Shown piece after piece: positions 1 to 7,483 of a DNA stretch of 9,005 bases. The translations under genes and the position numbers were made by a program. Every line of letters begins with the position of its first letter. Position 1 is the stretch's first letter. The DNA is from an uncultured Muribaculaceae bacterium (GTDB taxonomy: Bacteria > Bacteroidota > Bacteroidia > Bacteroidales > Muribaculaceae). Under the pieces are notes generated by a model. The model was not told the DNA's origin. It searched no databases and was given only the letters and a program-made list of their open reading frames with translations. The DNA is taken from positions 1 to 9,005 of the forward strand of contig CAJTZQ010000103.1 in the NCBI GenBank assembly GCA_910583795.1. The letters run 5' to 3'.

Positions 1-56
1 ATGCAAATTTAACACTTTCCACAAAATTTATGCACCGGGATTTCGGCTTGACCCTA

Positions 57-87
57 TTTTAGACTGAAACGATTTTTTGTAACTTAA
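57..87 (+). promoter_or_regulatory. Weak candidate Bacteroidetes promoter for the fimbrial operon
   Basis: A TTTT (57-60) stands 19 nt before TAACTTAA (80-87). The Bacteroidetes sigma-ABfr consensus is TTTG, 19-21 nt, TAnnTTTG, so the spacing fits but the -7 box has two mismatches. Transcription would begin near 93, leaving a leader of about 45 nt. Nothing better is visible in the first 103 bases, which hold no gene. The true promoter could lie further upstream, outside the window. Confidence 0.22.
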
Positions 88-126
88 TCAACTGTCAGAT
101 ATCATGAGCGGCTTCAGAATATTGTC

Positions 127-131
127 AGGAG
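127..131 (+). promoter_or_regulatory. Shine-Dalgarno-like AGGAG that decides the first start codon
   Basis: AGGAG is separated by 5 nt from the ATG at 137. The alternative ATG at 104 has no such motif and would put an extra 11 residues, including an Asp, in front of the signal peptide. Strong Shine-Dalgarno motifs are uncommon in Bacteroidetes, so this is supporting evidence only. Confidence 0.5.
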
Positions 132-136
132 ATAAT

Positions 137-1339
137 ATGCCGAAGATTAAGGCGGGAATACTAAAATCTCTGCTATGTGCGGCAGCCATTTCCATGTCAA
201 TACAGTTACCGGCATTTGGGGGAACTAAGGATGGCAACGACTTGGCTGCAGACACATGCCGGTTTGTCGAAAAGATCTACTTCCGCAAGTCATCATCGAA
301 AATCGACTCGACATTCAGCGACAACGCTGAAAAGCTTCGCCGTATTGCTGATTTCCTTGCCGGTGCAGACTCGCTCGAAGTTAAACGCATCACTGTTACC
401 GGCTCTTCATCGCCCGAAGGCAAAAAGGCGTTCAACCTTAGGCTGGCACGTCTTCGCGAAAATTCTCTTTGGGAAATAATTGCTCCCGACGTTGAACGCA
501 AGGGTATAGATACCGAAAAAGCGATAGCCCCTTTGCTATATTCCACAACGATGCCATACCGCTCTTTGCGCTATGCAGAGTTCGCGGCAGACTTTTTTCC
601 CCGGCAACAAGTTGTCGATTCAATAATTACCACTGCTCCTGTGAAAAATGCCGTGGCGGAGGTTGCTCCTGAAATTGAGACGGCACCTGCCGACAGTATG
701 AATAATTGCGAGCCGCTTGTTGAAGAGTTCACGGCGGAAGAAGTTCAATCCGTGCCGGTTATGGAAGCTGACGAGACCCGTTCTAAATTTCCTCCGGTTT
801 TCTTGAGCACAAACCTTCTCTATGATGCGGCTCTCACTCCAAATCTCGGCATAGGTGTGTATCTGGGTAAGAAGTTTACAGTTTTCGCTGACTGGATGCA
901 TGCATGGTGGAGCAACCGTGACCGACGTCGCTATTGGCGCATATATGGCGGTGATGTCGAGGTGAGATACCAGCTCGGAGGGGGGAAAAGCGACAATCCT
1001 TTTTCGGGTCACAGGGTGGGGATATACGCCTCGATAGTGACATACGATTTCCAGTTCGGACGTACCCGCACTGGAGTGATGGGAGACAAATACAACTATG
1101 CCGCCGGAGTTTCTTATGGCTACAGTCTCCCCCTGGCGCGGAGGTTCAGCCTTGATTTCTCCATAGGGATAGGGTATATGTGGGGTAAATATATGAAACA
1201 ACACCTTATCGATGACCACGACGTATGGTTGTCTACACATAAACACCGTTGGTTCGGTCCCACCCGTGCCGAGATCGGTCTTAACTGGCTAATAGGTCCC
1301 GGTAATGTCAACGTCAAGAAGGAAGGGGGTGTGAGATGA
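137..1339 (+). CDS. OmpA-like / DUF3575 outer-membrane protein of a fimbrial operon
   Basis: This 400-residue exported protein probably sits in the outer membrane and periplasm and serves the fimbrial apparatus encoded downstream. The start at 137 is chosen because it gives a clean signal peptide: basic MPKIK, a hydrophobic core at 9-25, and likely cleavage after AFG28. An OmpA-C-like domain spans about 41-112, with GSSSPEG (89-95) followed by N100, L103 and R107. The Asp that contacts diaminopimelate in OmpA/Pal is replaced by Ser92, while the conserved Arg is kept; this SPEG form is familiar in Bacteroidetes. An acidic linker (about 165-215) leads to a DUF3575 domain (about 218-388), recognised by STNLLYDAALTPNLGIGVYLG, the aromatic-rich HAWWSN and alternating beta-strands. 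DUF3575 genes commonly start Bacteroidales fimbrial loci. The stop overlaps the next ATG (ATGA), so translation is probably coupled. The exact role in the fimbria is unknown to me; peptidoglycan contact is inference. Confidence 0.85.
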   Translation: MPKIKAGILKSLLCAAAISMSIQLPAFGGTKDGNDLAADTCRFVEKIYFRKSSSKIDSTFSDNAEKLRRIADFLAGADSLEVKRITVTGSSSPEGKKAFNLRLARLRENSLWEIIAPDVERKGIDTEKAIAPLLYSTTMPYRSLRYAEFAADFFPRQQVVDSIITTAPVKNAVAEVAPEIETAPADSMNNCEPLVEEFTAEEVQSVPVMEADETRSKFPPVFLSTNLLYDAALTPNLGIGVYLGKKFTVFADWMHAWWSNRDRRRYWRIYGGDVEVRYQLGGGKSDNPFSGHRVGIYASIVTYDFQFGRTRTGVMGDKYNYAAGVSYGYSLPLARRFSLDFSIGIGYMWGKYMKQHLIDDHDVWLSTHKHRWFGPTRAEIGLNWLIGPGNVNVKKEGGVR

Positions 1340-2280
1340 AAAGCATACTTCGTTTTCTAATATGCATGGCGTTGCTGCTTCCCTCTGTCGGATGCGATCA
1401 CCGCGAGCTATGCTACGACCATAGCCACATGCAGACTGTAAAGGTGGAGTTCGATTGGTCGCAGTCACCTGATGCGTCGCCGGCTACAATGGTGGTTTGG
1501 TTTTTCCCCACCGACGGCTCACAAGGGTTCAGATATGAGCTTTTACCCTCAGATCAAGACACTCGAAGCACATTCGATGCGGAGATAAGGGTGCCGGCAG
1601 GCACTTACCGGGTGTTCTGCCATAATGGCTCTACAGATAACAACTCGGAACGCGGAACTACTTTCGATGACTACTCCTTGATCACTTTCGACGATGAACT
1701 TCTCAAGCCGCTCAACCGTGCTGAGAACGCTCCTCGTCCTGAAGGTACGGAAAATCAGCCTGTAAGGGCATCATCTTCTGAGGTGTGGGCACACACACTT
1801 TCTGATGCCGTGACAATAACAAGGGATGACCGTAAGACACACACCGTCAGGTTTGCACCACAGCAGATGCACGAGAACTGGCATATCACGATCACCGGCG
1901 TTGAGAATCTCACTGCAGACATGGATGTAAGCGCCATCGTGACCGGTGTGGCGGAAGCTTATTCCCCGGCTTCAGAAAATTCCTCAGGCTCGGATGTGAC
2001 GATACCTTTTGGAATGCGACACTGCGGCACAGACTGCCTGAAAGGGGATGTGACTGTTTTCGGTGACAATGCACCGCACGACATCCACCATTATCTACGC
2101 ATATATACATCATTCAATTATTACTACGATTTCGACATCACCGAGCAGGTGCATAAAGCTTCCACCGGTCACGACATAGAGATTTCATTGGCAGGGCTAA
2201 AGCTCCATAATCCGAGCGGCGGCATGATGCCGGGTGTCAGCGGTTGGGAAAACGCCGAAGACCAGGATTTGAAAATGTAA
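1336..2280 (+). CDS. DUF5119 family FimB/Mfa2-like fimbrial anchor lipoprotein
   Basis: This 314-residue lipoprotein probably anchors or terminates the fimbria at the cell surface, like FimB/Mfa2 of Porphyromonas. The signal peptide (MKSILRF, then a hydrophobic stretch) ends in a lipobox-like SVGC with the lipidated Cys at residue 20. Position -3 is Ser rather than the usual Leu, so the box is slightly weak. The next residues, DHRELCYDHSH (21-31), are the hallmark opening of DUF5119 proteins. A first beta-sandwich covers about 33-180 (VKVEFDW, VVWFFPTDG, VPAGTYRVFCHN) and a second about 181-292, ending in FDITEQVHKASTGHDIEISL. Four more Cys after the lipobox (26, 95, 230, 234) could form disulfides. 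The ATG overlaps the upstream stop by 4 bp and a purine-rich GGAAGGGGGT lies just before it. A 32-bp gap follows before the fimbrillin gene, consistent with one operon. The family call is firm; the anchor role is by analogy. Confidence 0.85.
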   Translation: MKSILRFLICMALLLPSVGCDHRELCYDHSHMQTVKVEFDWSQSPDASPATMVVWFFPTDGSQGFRYELLPSDQDTRSTFDAEIRVPAGTYRVFCHNGSTDNNSERGTTFDDYSLITFDDELLKPLNRAENAPRPEGTENQPVRASSSEVWAHTLSDAVTITRDDRKTHTVRFAPQQMHENWHITITGVENLTADMDVSAIVTGVAEAYSPASENSSGSDVTIPFGMRHCGTDCLKGDVTVFGDNAPHDIHHYLRIYTSFNYYYDFDITEQVHKASTGHDIEISLAGLKLHNPSGGMMPGVSGWENAEDQDLKM

Positions 2281-2312
2281 AAAAATTATAAACCATAAAT
2301 ACCTCTTTAACA

Positions 2313-3764
2313 GTGGACAACAGACTTATTCCTTTTGCAGTGACGGCGGCAATATGTCTCGCCTCCTGCTCAAACGACGAGGTGATGGAGCAGAACTCCG
2401 ATCCGAAGGGTAAAGCCATTACCTTCTATGCGAAAGTGGGACACTCCACCCGTGCAGACGAGACCAATATCTCCAATCTCGGGAATTTTTATGTATTCGC
2501 AAAATCGGTTCATCCCGACGGCAGTCTCTACAGTGCTTATCTTGTCGGTTCCGAATCCGGTACTAAATTCGAACCTGAAACTGCCGAAAGAAAAGATGAA
2601 ACTTCTACCGGATCAGAAGGCTCGACTACCGTTTCCACATGGAGCCTCGGACACGATGTCTATTTGCCCAGCGGAATCAATGACGCTGTGTTCTGGGCGT
2701 TTACTGACGGACAGAAGGACAAGGAGCCTATTTTGTCAAGCGGTACAATTTCATTTGATCACAATGAAGGACCCGGAATTAACGGTTATACTCCGGCAAC
2801 AGCAGGGAATAATTCTCTCGTAAGGCAAGAACAAACGATATGGGCAGACGGATCACAACAAAAAGATTTGGTATCTGCTTTCGGTCAGGCAAAACAGTCT
2901 GGGACTCTTTCAAACATAATCCATCTTAACTTTAACCATTTACTCTCGCAGGTTACTATAAATGCTGCTCAGAAAGCGAAAGCTGACAATGACCATAGAA
3001 TAGTAAAGGTGAAAGGGGCTTGGATTGTTAATGTTAAAAATAAGGCTGATCTTTCCGCAGGCTATAAGTATGATAAAAATAATCAGATTGGGGCCGATCA
3101 TCCTAAATGGAATTTGGATGGGGCGACATTCACTCAGTATGGCACTTACTTTAAGAACCCAATAGATTTGTCGTCAACTACAGGGAATAGTGATCAAGAC
3201 TGGATAGACCTAACATCCTCTTCGCTTATGCTTATTCCTCAAGATAATAAGGCATGGAATACAACAGATCCCTCGAACCCTAATCCGACTTTCGAGAATA
3301 CCAAGACTGCATATATAATGCTTTTATGTCGGGTTGAACTTAAGCATGCAGGTGTCAAACATGATGATAATACAGACATTAGTGATATTTATATAGAAGG
3401 AGATAACCACTATCATCAGCAATTCCCTGTAAATGCAAATAAAAAATATAATCCCGATGAATATGGTCTAACCTGTATCCCGGTACCTATCAATTGGGAA
3501 AAAGGGATACACTACACATTCAATCTTGACATTTGTGGGTCAAAATCAGGAGCCGGTGTGTATCCGCCTAATTATGACTCAACCGAAATCTTAAATCTTA
3601 TTCCTGAAAGTGAAAGGAATAATATTACCATAACAGCCATTCCTACCGATAAAAAACCGGGAGATCTTGTGCTTGACGAACCCATAAAGTTCACAGTAAA
3701 AGTTGAGGAATGGAAGAATGAAGAATGGACTAACGGAACTGACAAAACTGACACCACCGACTAA
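2313..3764 (+). CDS. Fimbrillin family lipoprotein (Mfa1/FimA-like, probable stalk subunit), GTG start
   Basis: This 483-residue fimbrillin is probably a structural subunit of the fimbria. The start must be GTG: an in-frame TAA lies at 2289-2291 and no ATG or TTG occurs between it and the GTG, while the next in-frame ATG falls after the lipobox. The short signal peptide (MDNRLIPF...) ends in a perfect LASC lipobox with Cys19, followed by SNDEVMEQ. Mfa-like motifs are clear: KAITFYAKVG (34-43), NFYVFAKS (57-64), LNFNHLLSQVTINA (204-217), LMLIPQDN, PVPINWEKGIHYTFNLDI and the closing FTVKVEEW. Arg47 in STRAD sits where FimA-type subunits are cut by an Arg-specific protease, freeing an N-terminal strand for donor-strand exchange; cutting here is inferred. 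The C-terminal tail is Thr/Asp-rich and polar. The second half is visibly more AT-rich than the first two genes. Stalk rather than accessory subunit is inferred from size and position. Confidence 0.85.
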   Translation: MDNRLIPFAVTAAICLASCSNDEVMEQNSDPKGKAITFYAKVGHSTRADETNISNLGNFYVFAKSVHPDGSLYSAYLVGSESGTKFEPETAERKDETSTGSEGSTTVSTWSLGHDVYLPSGINDAVFWAFTDGQKDKEPILSSGTISFDHNEGPGINGYTPATAGNNSLVRQEQTIWADGSQQKDLVSAFGQAKQSGTLSNIIHLNFNHLLSQVTINAAQKAKADNDHRIVKVKGAWIVNVKNKADLSAGYKYDKNNQIGADHPKWNLDGATFTQYGTYFKNPIDLSSTTGNSDQDWIDLTSSSLMLIPQDNKAWNTTDPSNPNPTFENTKTAYIMLLCRVELKHAGVKHDDNTDISDIYIEGDNHYHQQFPVNANKKYNPDEYGLTCIPVPINWEKGIHYTFNLDICGSKSGAGVYPPNYDSTEILNLIPESERNNITITAIPTDKKPGDLVLDEPIKFTVKVEEWKNEEWTNGTDKTDTTD

Positions 3765-3820
3765 AATACTTTTTAATCCATTTTTATTACGAGCATTGAT
3801 TTAATAATCTCATTTACGAC

Positions 3821-6802
3821 ATGAATGCAAAATACAGCTTATCCAATTATGCCGTTGCAGGGTTTGTTGCAGCCATTACGCTTGTAATATCTGCTTGTAA
3901 CGATGATTTTGGTTATAAGAATATCGAAGGGAAGCAAATTACTTTCAAGCTTATAGCCTCTGACACCTGGCATGAAGGAATGTCCGTCAACGAAAACGAC
4001 CCGACGACTCGCTGCACGTCGATTAAGGAGCTTTCCGGTGGCGACACTAAGCTGTATTTGCATGCAGTCGTGGCGGATAATCCCGCAAAGGAGAAAACTA
4101 CGGTGACACGTGGCACTCTGATAAACGACAAAAATAGTTTCATAGATACTTACGAAAAGTTTTCATTGAGCGCAATATGCTATACCGGTGAATGGCCTGA
4201 AGATGAATCCAAGAACCAGTGGACTACGGATTTTGCCCATGATTTAATCTACAAAAATGACGGTACACCGGCGAATCCGGAGAAAAAAGAGAATTGGTTA
4301 TTATGGCCATCCAATGGAAAAGTTCGTTTTTTTGCCTTTGCTCCGACAATTGAGGATTTTAATAATATTACTAATGACATTACTAATGACGATGGGTCTC
4401 ATGAACTAAGTGATAAATTGCAGAAAGGCTCTCTTGAACTAAGTGATAAATTGCAGCACAAAGGATCACCGACATTGACATACACAGTGCCTAAGGATGT
4501 GACCAAACAGGTGGATCTTATGACTGTAAGCAAGTCTGTAACAGCCGCGACTACTCCCGATGTGGAATTGGATTTCGGTCATGCGCTTACCGCCGTGCAA
4601 ATAAAATGTGGAAGCGGAATGCTTGCCGGAAAGATCACAGAGGTAACTATTAGCGGTATTTACGGCACCGGCACGCATGTGATCGGATCTGACACATGGG
4701 AAAACCAAACAGATATAACCTCATATACTATTTCAAAAGAAATTTCGCTTCCATCCGATGAGGGTGCAACTGATAAGACTCACGTTTCTGATGGCACCCC
4801 AATAGCTGGTACCGAGACCGACAACCTTACCTTTATGCTTCTTCCGCAGACTCTGCCAAAGGGAGCTACAATAACCATCAAATTAATTACCGGCGAAAAC
4901 AATACGGAGTTAACTTTAAGTGCTTCGATAGCCGGACAGAAATTTGAGGCTGGAAAGATAGTAACTTATAAGGTTTCTCCCTCTTCTATCAGCATCTCTC
5001 CGAAGTTAGAGTTTAGTAAGAACGGAATAACCGACAATAATCAGACAGGTGACAGTATTGCATATTCGGGCGTATGGTACGACGCTACATTTACTGCCAC
5101 GGCTGAGATTATGCAGGCGGGAGAAGAGAAGGGTACAATTGAAAATATCCCGAAAGACAAAGTAACTTTTCAATATAAGTTCAACGATACCGACGGTTGG
5201 AAAGACTGTACAAAAGATGATAACGGATTGCTGATTATAGAGGCGCAACCTGCCTATACAACAATGAGAAACACTTTTGAAACAACTGCTGAAACTTATA
5301 AAGATGAATCAGCCCCTAATTCTCTTGATGAAGATGGTGAATCAGCCAACTGTTATCTGGTAGATAAAGCAGGGTATTATTCCCTCCCACTTTATTATGG
5401 CAACTCCAAAACCAAAGAAGTGCCGGAAGGGCATAATGACGGTCTCACTTATTATCCTCAATATGATGATAAGGAAATGCCTAAAGACGGTAAAATTAAA
5501 AATATTAGCGATGCCGTTTTAGTTTGGCAAGACGCACCCGACCTTATCGACCCCGCCAGTGTCAAGGTAGATGGTGATGAACTAGTGTTTCGTATCCGCG
5601 AGCATACCCTCACGCAGGGTAATGCCGTCGTTGCCGTACGTGATAACTCAAATCCGAAAAAAATTCTCTGGAGCTGGCATATATGGGTAACGCCTCACAA
5701 AAAGGATTTCTATAGTTATAAATACGGAACTGACAGTAATGGCTATCATTACGATCTTGCACAATACAATTTGGGATGGTGCGATTCCCACGTACACAAT
5801 GAAGCACGCACATTCAGCCTCCAAGCCAGTATTGATATGTCGGCTTATGGTGGAACCACTGAGATTGTAAATATTGGCACATTTAAGCAGATTGAGTTCA
5901 AAGGCTCTGATGCCGGAGACAACACATACTACCAATGGGGACGCAAAGACCCGATGCTTGCTGGTATCTATAATGCTCATACACCCACATATACTTACCT
6001 TAAACACAAAAAGAAATCAACCGATAAGGACAAATGGGATGAGGTAGAGTTCACTATGGAGAACAAGCAGATCTTCAATCAATACAAACAGGATGATTAT
6101 GACTATTCTTTCTGTAAGAATCCCGGCGATATGATATTGCCGAACGACATTGCGTCAAAAGGTGTTACTATCGGATATGCCATACAGCATCCTTATATGT
6201 TTATCACAAATTCGACCAATAATGATACAGATGGAAAATTCAATTACCGCAATCACTGGCATAGGCGATATGTAGATGACCCGACACTATTACCATATCT
6301 GAATGAAGAAAAACATATCATGTTCAATGCCTGGAATTCAACAGCTAAGAGTGCTGAAAATCAATATTCTGTAACAAAATCAGTCTACGATCCATGTCCA
6401 CCGAAATTCAAGGTTCCTCCGCATTTTGCTTTCGATAATGTCAGATCGAATACAAATATAAAGGAAACTGACATATCATGGAGCTTTACAAATAATAATA
6501 ATACTATCACATTCCCACTTACTGGTGTGCGGGACTATGCCCTGCGCTCTGATGAATGGAAAACAGTGTATTTGTATGGGAAAAAAACTGATAAATTCGA
6601 TTGTAAAGCATTCTATAAAATTTCCATGCCTGCATTCAAAATTTTGGCATATATATCCTCGGCTACACTTGTCAAGAAAGAGGATTTTAATGCCTCTCAG
6701 GTTAATATATTCATAATTGATAAAAGACAAAAGACGCCTGTATATTTTACTACTTCCAGCAACTCTTATGGTCTCGCTGTTCGACCCATGCACGACGAGT
6801 GA
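3821..6802 (+). CDS. Large two-part fimbrillin lipoprotein, putative fimbrial tip adhesin
   Basis: This 993-residue lipoprotein is twice the usual fimbrillin size. The signal peptide ends in ISAC (Cys26) followed by NDDF. An N-terminal Mfa-like fimbrillin region spans about 37-390 (KQITFKL, WLLWPSNGKVRFFAFAP, LDFGHALTAVQIKC, LTFMLLPQTL, FEAGKIVTYKV). A beta-rich middle part (about 392-490) follows. The C-terminal part (about 507-993) has SANCYLVDKAGYYSLPL, LVWQDAPDLI, GNAVVAVRD, ILWSWHIWVTP, YYQWGRKDPML, VYDPCPPKFKVPP and a closing GLAVRP. I recognise that set from large Bacteroidales surface lipoproteins; it recalls FISUMP-like modules (YxWGR, CPPxxxVP). Such proteins are commonly the last gene of a fimbrial operon, and a tip or adhesin role is inferred. 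It lies 56 bp after the stalk gene with no obvious promoter between and is followed by a terminator. Two in-frame tandem duplications lie in the first domain (residues about 183-212). The ligand cannot be read from the sequence. Confidence 0.82.
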   Translation: MNAKYSLSNYAVAGFVAAITLVISACNDDFGYKNIEGKQITFKLIASDTWHEGMSVNENDPTTRCTSIKELSGGDTKLYLHAVVADNPAKEKTTVTRGTLINDKNSFIDTYEKFSLSAICYTGEWPEDESKNQWTTDFAHDLIYKNDGTPANPEKKENWLLWPSNGKVRFFAFAPTIEDFNNITNDITNDDGSHELSDKLQKGSLELSDKLQHKGSPTLTYTVPKDVTKQVDLMTVSKSVTAATTPDVELDFGHALTAVQIKCGSGMLAGKITEVTISGIYGTGTHVIGSDTWENQTDITSYTISKEISLPSDEGATDKTHVSDGTPIAGTETDNLTFMLLPQTLPKGATITIKLITGENNTELTLSASIAGQKFEAGKIVTYKVSPSSISISPKLEFSKNGITDNNQTGDSIAYSGVWYDATFTATAEIMQAGEEKGTIENIPKDKVTFQYKFNDTDGWKDCTKDDNGLLIIEAQPAYTTMRNTFETTAETYKDESAPNSLDEDGESANCYLVDKAGYYSLPLYYGNSKTKEVPEGHNDGLTYYPQYDDKEMPKDGKIKNISDAVLVWQDAPDLIDPASVKVDGDELVFRIREHTLTQGNAVVAVRDNSNPKKILWSWHIWVTPHKKDFYSYKYGTDSNGYHYDLAQYNLGWCDSHVHNEARTFSLQASIDMSAYGGTTEIVNIGTFKQIEFKGSDAGDNTYYQWGRKDPMLAGIYNAHTPTYTYLKHKKKSTDKDKWDEVEFTMENKQIFNQYKQDDYDYSFCKNPGDMILPNDIASKGVTIGYAIQHPYMFITNSTNNDTDGKFNYRNHWHRRYVDDPTLLPYLNEEKHIMFNAWNSTAKSAENQYSVTKSVYDPCPPKFKVPPHFAFDNVRSNTNIKETDISWSFTNNNNTITFPLTGVRDYALRSDEWKTVYLYGKKTDKFDCKAFYKISMPAFKILAYISSATLVKKEDFNASQVNIFIIDKRQKTPVYFTTSSNSYGLAVRPMHDE
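4367..4390 (+). repeat. Perfect 12-bp tandem duplication inside the tip fimbrillin gene
   Basis: ATTACTAATGAC occurs twice head to tail (4367-4378, 4379-4390), giving ITND-ITND at about residues 183-190. The length is a multiple of three, so the frame is kept. It lies just upstream of a second duplication. Confidence 0.85.
4397..4456 (+). repeat. 33-bp-period tandem duplication inside the tip fimbrillin gene
   Basis: The segment 4397-4423 recurs at 4430-4456 with one mismatch in 27 positions. The core TGAACTAAGTGATAAATTGC is identical in both copies. After each copy comes an AAAGG-TC remnant, shifted by a CAC insertion in the second. The protein reads ELSDKLQKGS-L-ELSDKLQHKGS. The 11-codon period keeps the frame. 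A surface loop of the first fimbrillin domain is the likely location, judged from its polar sequence. Confidence 0.85.
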
Positions 6803-6852
6803 TACAATAAGATATTGTGAAGAGAAAAATCTAAGGAAATAATACAAACCGC

Positions 6853-6885
6853 AAAATAGGCGACCGAGATGCGGTCGCCTATTTT
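6853..6885. terminator. Strong intrinsic terminator after the fimbrial operon
   Basis: A perfect 14-bp inverted repeat (6853-6866 with 6872-6885) has a 5-nt loop, AGATG. The stem runs AAAATAGGCGACCG outward to inward. The right arm ends in a T-run (6882-6886) and the left arm starts with an A-run, so it can work in both directions. It begins 50 bp after the tip gene stop. Confidence 0.93.
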
Positions 6886-6888
6886 TAT

Positions 6889-6924
6889 CCGGTAATCAAA
6901 CTTCAGCTGATGTTTAATTACCGG
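6889..6924. repeat. Second hairpin directly after the terminator
   Basis: CCGGTAAT (6889-6896) pairs with ATTACCGG (6917-6924), and after one mismatch AAAC (6898-6901) pairs with GTTT (6912-6915). The 10-nt interior TTCAGCTGAT is itself partly palindromic. No T-run follows, so it is not a classical terminator. It could protect the mRNA 3' end or block read-through in tandem with the first hairpin. Confidence 0.6.
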
Positions 6925-7021
6925 TGTTATGCTCTTTCTCACTGTTATTCCTAACCATGCCCTCGGCATGTTGAATGACAAAATTGCATTCTAATTCTAT
7001 TTCTGCCCGATTTGTTCTGTT

Positions 7022-7041
7022 ATGCGATCCTTGGATCGCAT
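7022..7041. repeat. Palindromic hairpin ATGCGATCC-TT-GGATCGCAT
   Basis: Nine bases pair perfectly (7022-7030 with 7033-7041) around TT; as RNA the closing loop would be CTTG with 8 pairs. It is followed by GC-rich sequence, not a T-run. It could be a protein-binding dyad or part of a dispersed repeat. Confidence 0.6.
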
Positions 7042-7187
7042 CGTGCGCGCAGCCACCACCAGATCCCATCCCCATGTAACATAGCCGCCCGGTTCACTGG
7101 TTCTCTGGTCGTAAAAACATAACATTAATCAACCTTCCTGGTTCTTTCTTAATTTAGTTGAAAAGGATAAAAATGAATCAATAATCC

Positions 7188-7228
7188 AAATCCGTGTCAG
7201 CTAAATCCGTGTCAGCTAAATCCGCGTC
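7188..7228. repeat. 15-bp tandem repeat, about 2.7 copies
   Basis: AAATCCGTGTCAGCT occurs at 7188-7202 and 7203-7217 exactly, and a third partial unit AAATCCGCGTC (7218-7228) has one T-to-C change. It lies 14 bp before the CCCCAGC hairpin. It has no coding frame and no spacer structure, so it is not a CRISPR array. Confidence 0.85.
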
Positions 7229-7242
7229 GTGATGGTTCTGTG

Positions 7243-7260
7243 CCCCAGCTTTAGCTGGGG
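7243..7260. repeat. Short GC-rich hairpin CCCCAGC-TTTA-GCTGGGG
   Basis: Seven G/C-rich pairs close a TTTA loop (eight pairs around TT if drawn as a cruciform). AAGTG rather than a T-run follows, so terminator function is doubtful. Its position just after the 15-bp tandem repeat suggests both are parts of one repeat unit. Confidence 0.6.
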
Positions 7261-7301
7261 AAGTGTATCTGCTTCCACCTCAATATCCCTCTATCAGTAA
7301 T

Positions 7302-7376
7302 GCTGGCTTTTCAACTAATGTGGGTAAGAGCCAGCTAAATCAGGAAAATGCGCTACTCAATTCCTGTCAAATAGCT
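7302..7376. other. Two overlapping, mutually exclusive hairpins
   Basis: GCTGGCT (7302-7308) pairs with AGCCAGC (7329-7335). Alternatively AGCTA (7333-7337) pairs with TAGCT (7372-7376), with CAGGAA/TTCCTG (7341-7346 with 7361-7366) stacked inside. The two folds share 7333-7335. No gene follows closely, so a switch is not implied. Confidence 0.35.
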
Positions 7377-7483
7377 AATAACCAAACAAGTTTATTTCTG
7401 CGCTCGATCACACGTTTATTTCCCTTTTGTGAAGCTCTTTGAGCTCCTTCGACAGGGCTGACCGTTTTTCGTGCAACCTACAA

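Noticed and set aside
137..220. Lipoprotein signal in the DUF3575 protein at SLLCAAA
   Set aside because: The Cys lies in the middle of the hydrophobic core with Leu at -1, which lipoprotein signal peptidase does not accept; a type I signal peptide fits better.
620..1246. Long open frame on the minus strand inside the DUF3575 gene
   Set aside because: It lies antisense to a well-supported gene with clear domain motifs; its translation is Arg/His/Ser-rich with no recognisable domain.
6476..6847. Minus-strand frame overlapping the end of the tip gene
   Set aside because: It is antisense to conserved C-terminal motifs of the tip protein and has no start context or product of its own.
7188..7228. 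CRISPR-like repeats
   Set aside because: The units are directly contiguous with no spacers and only 15 bp long.
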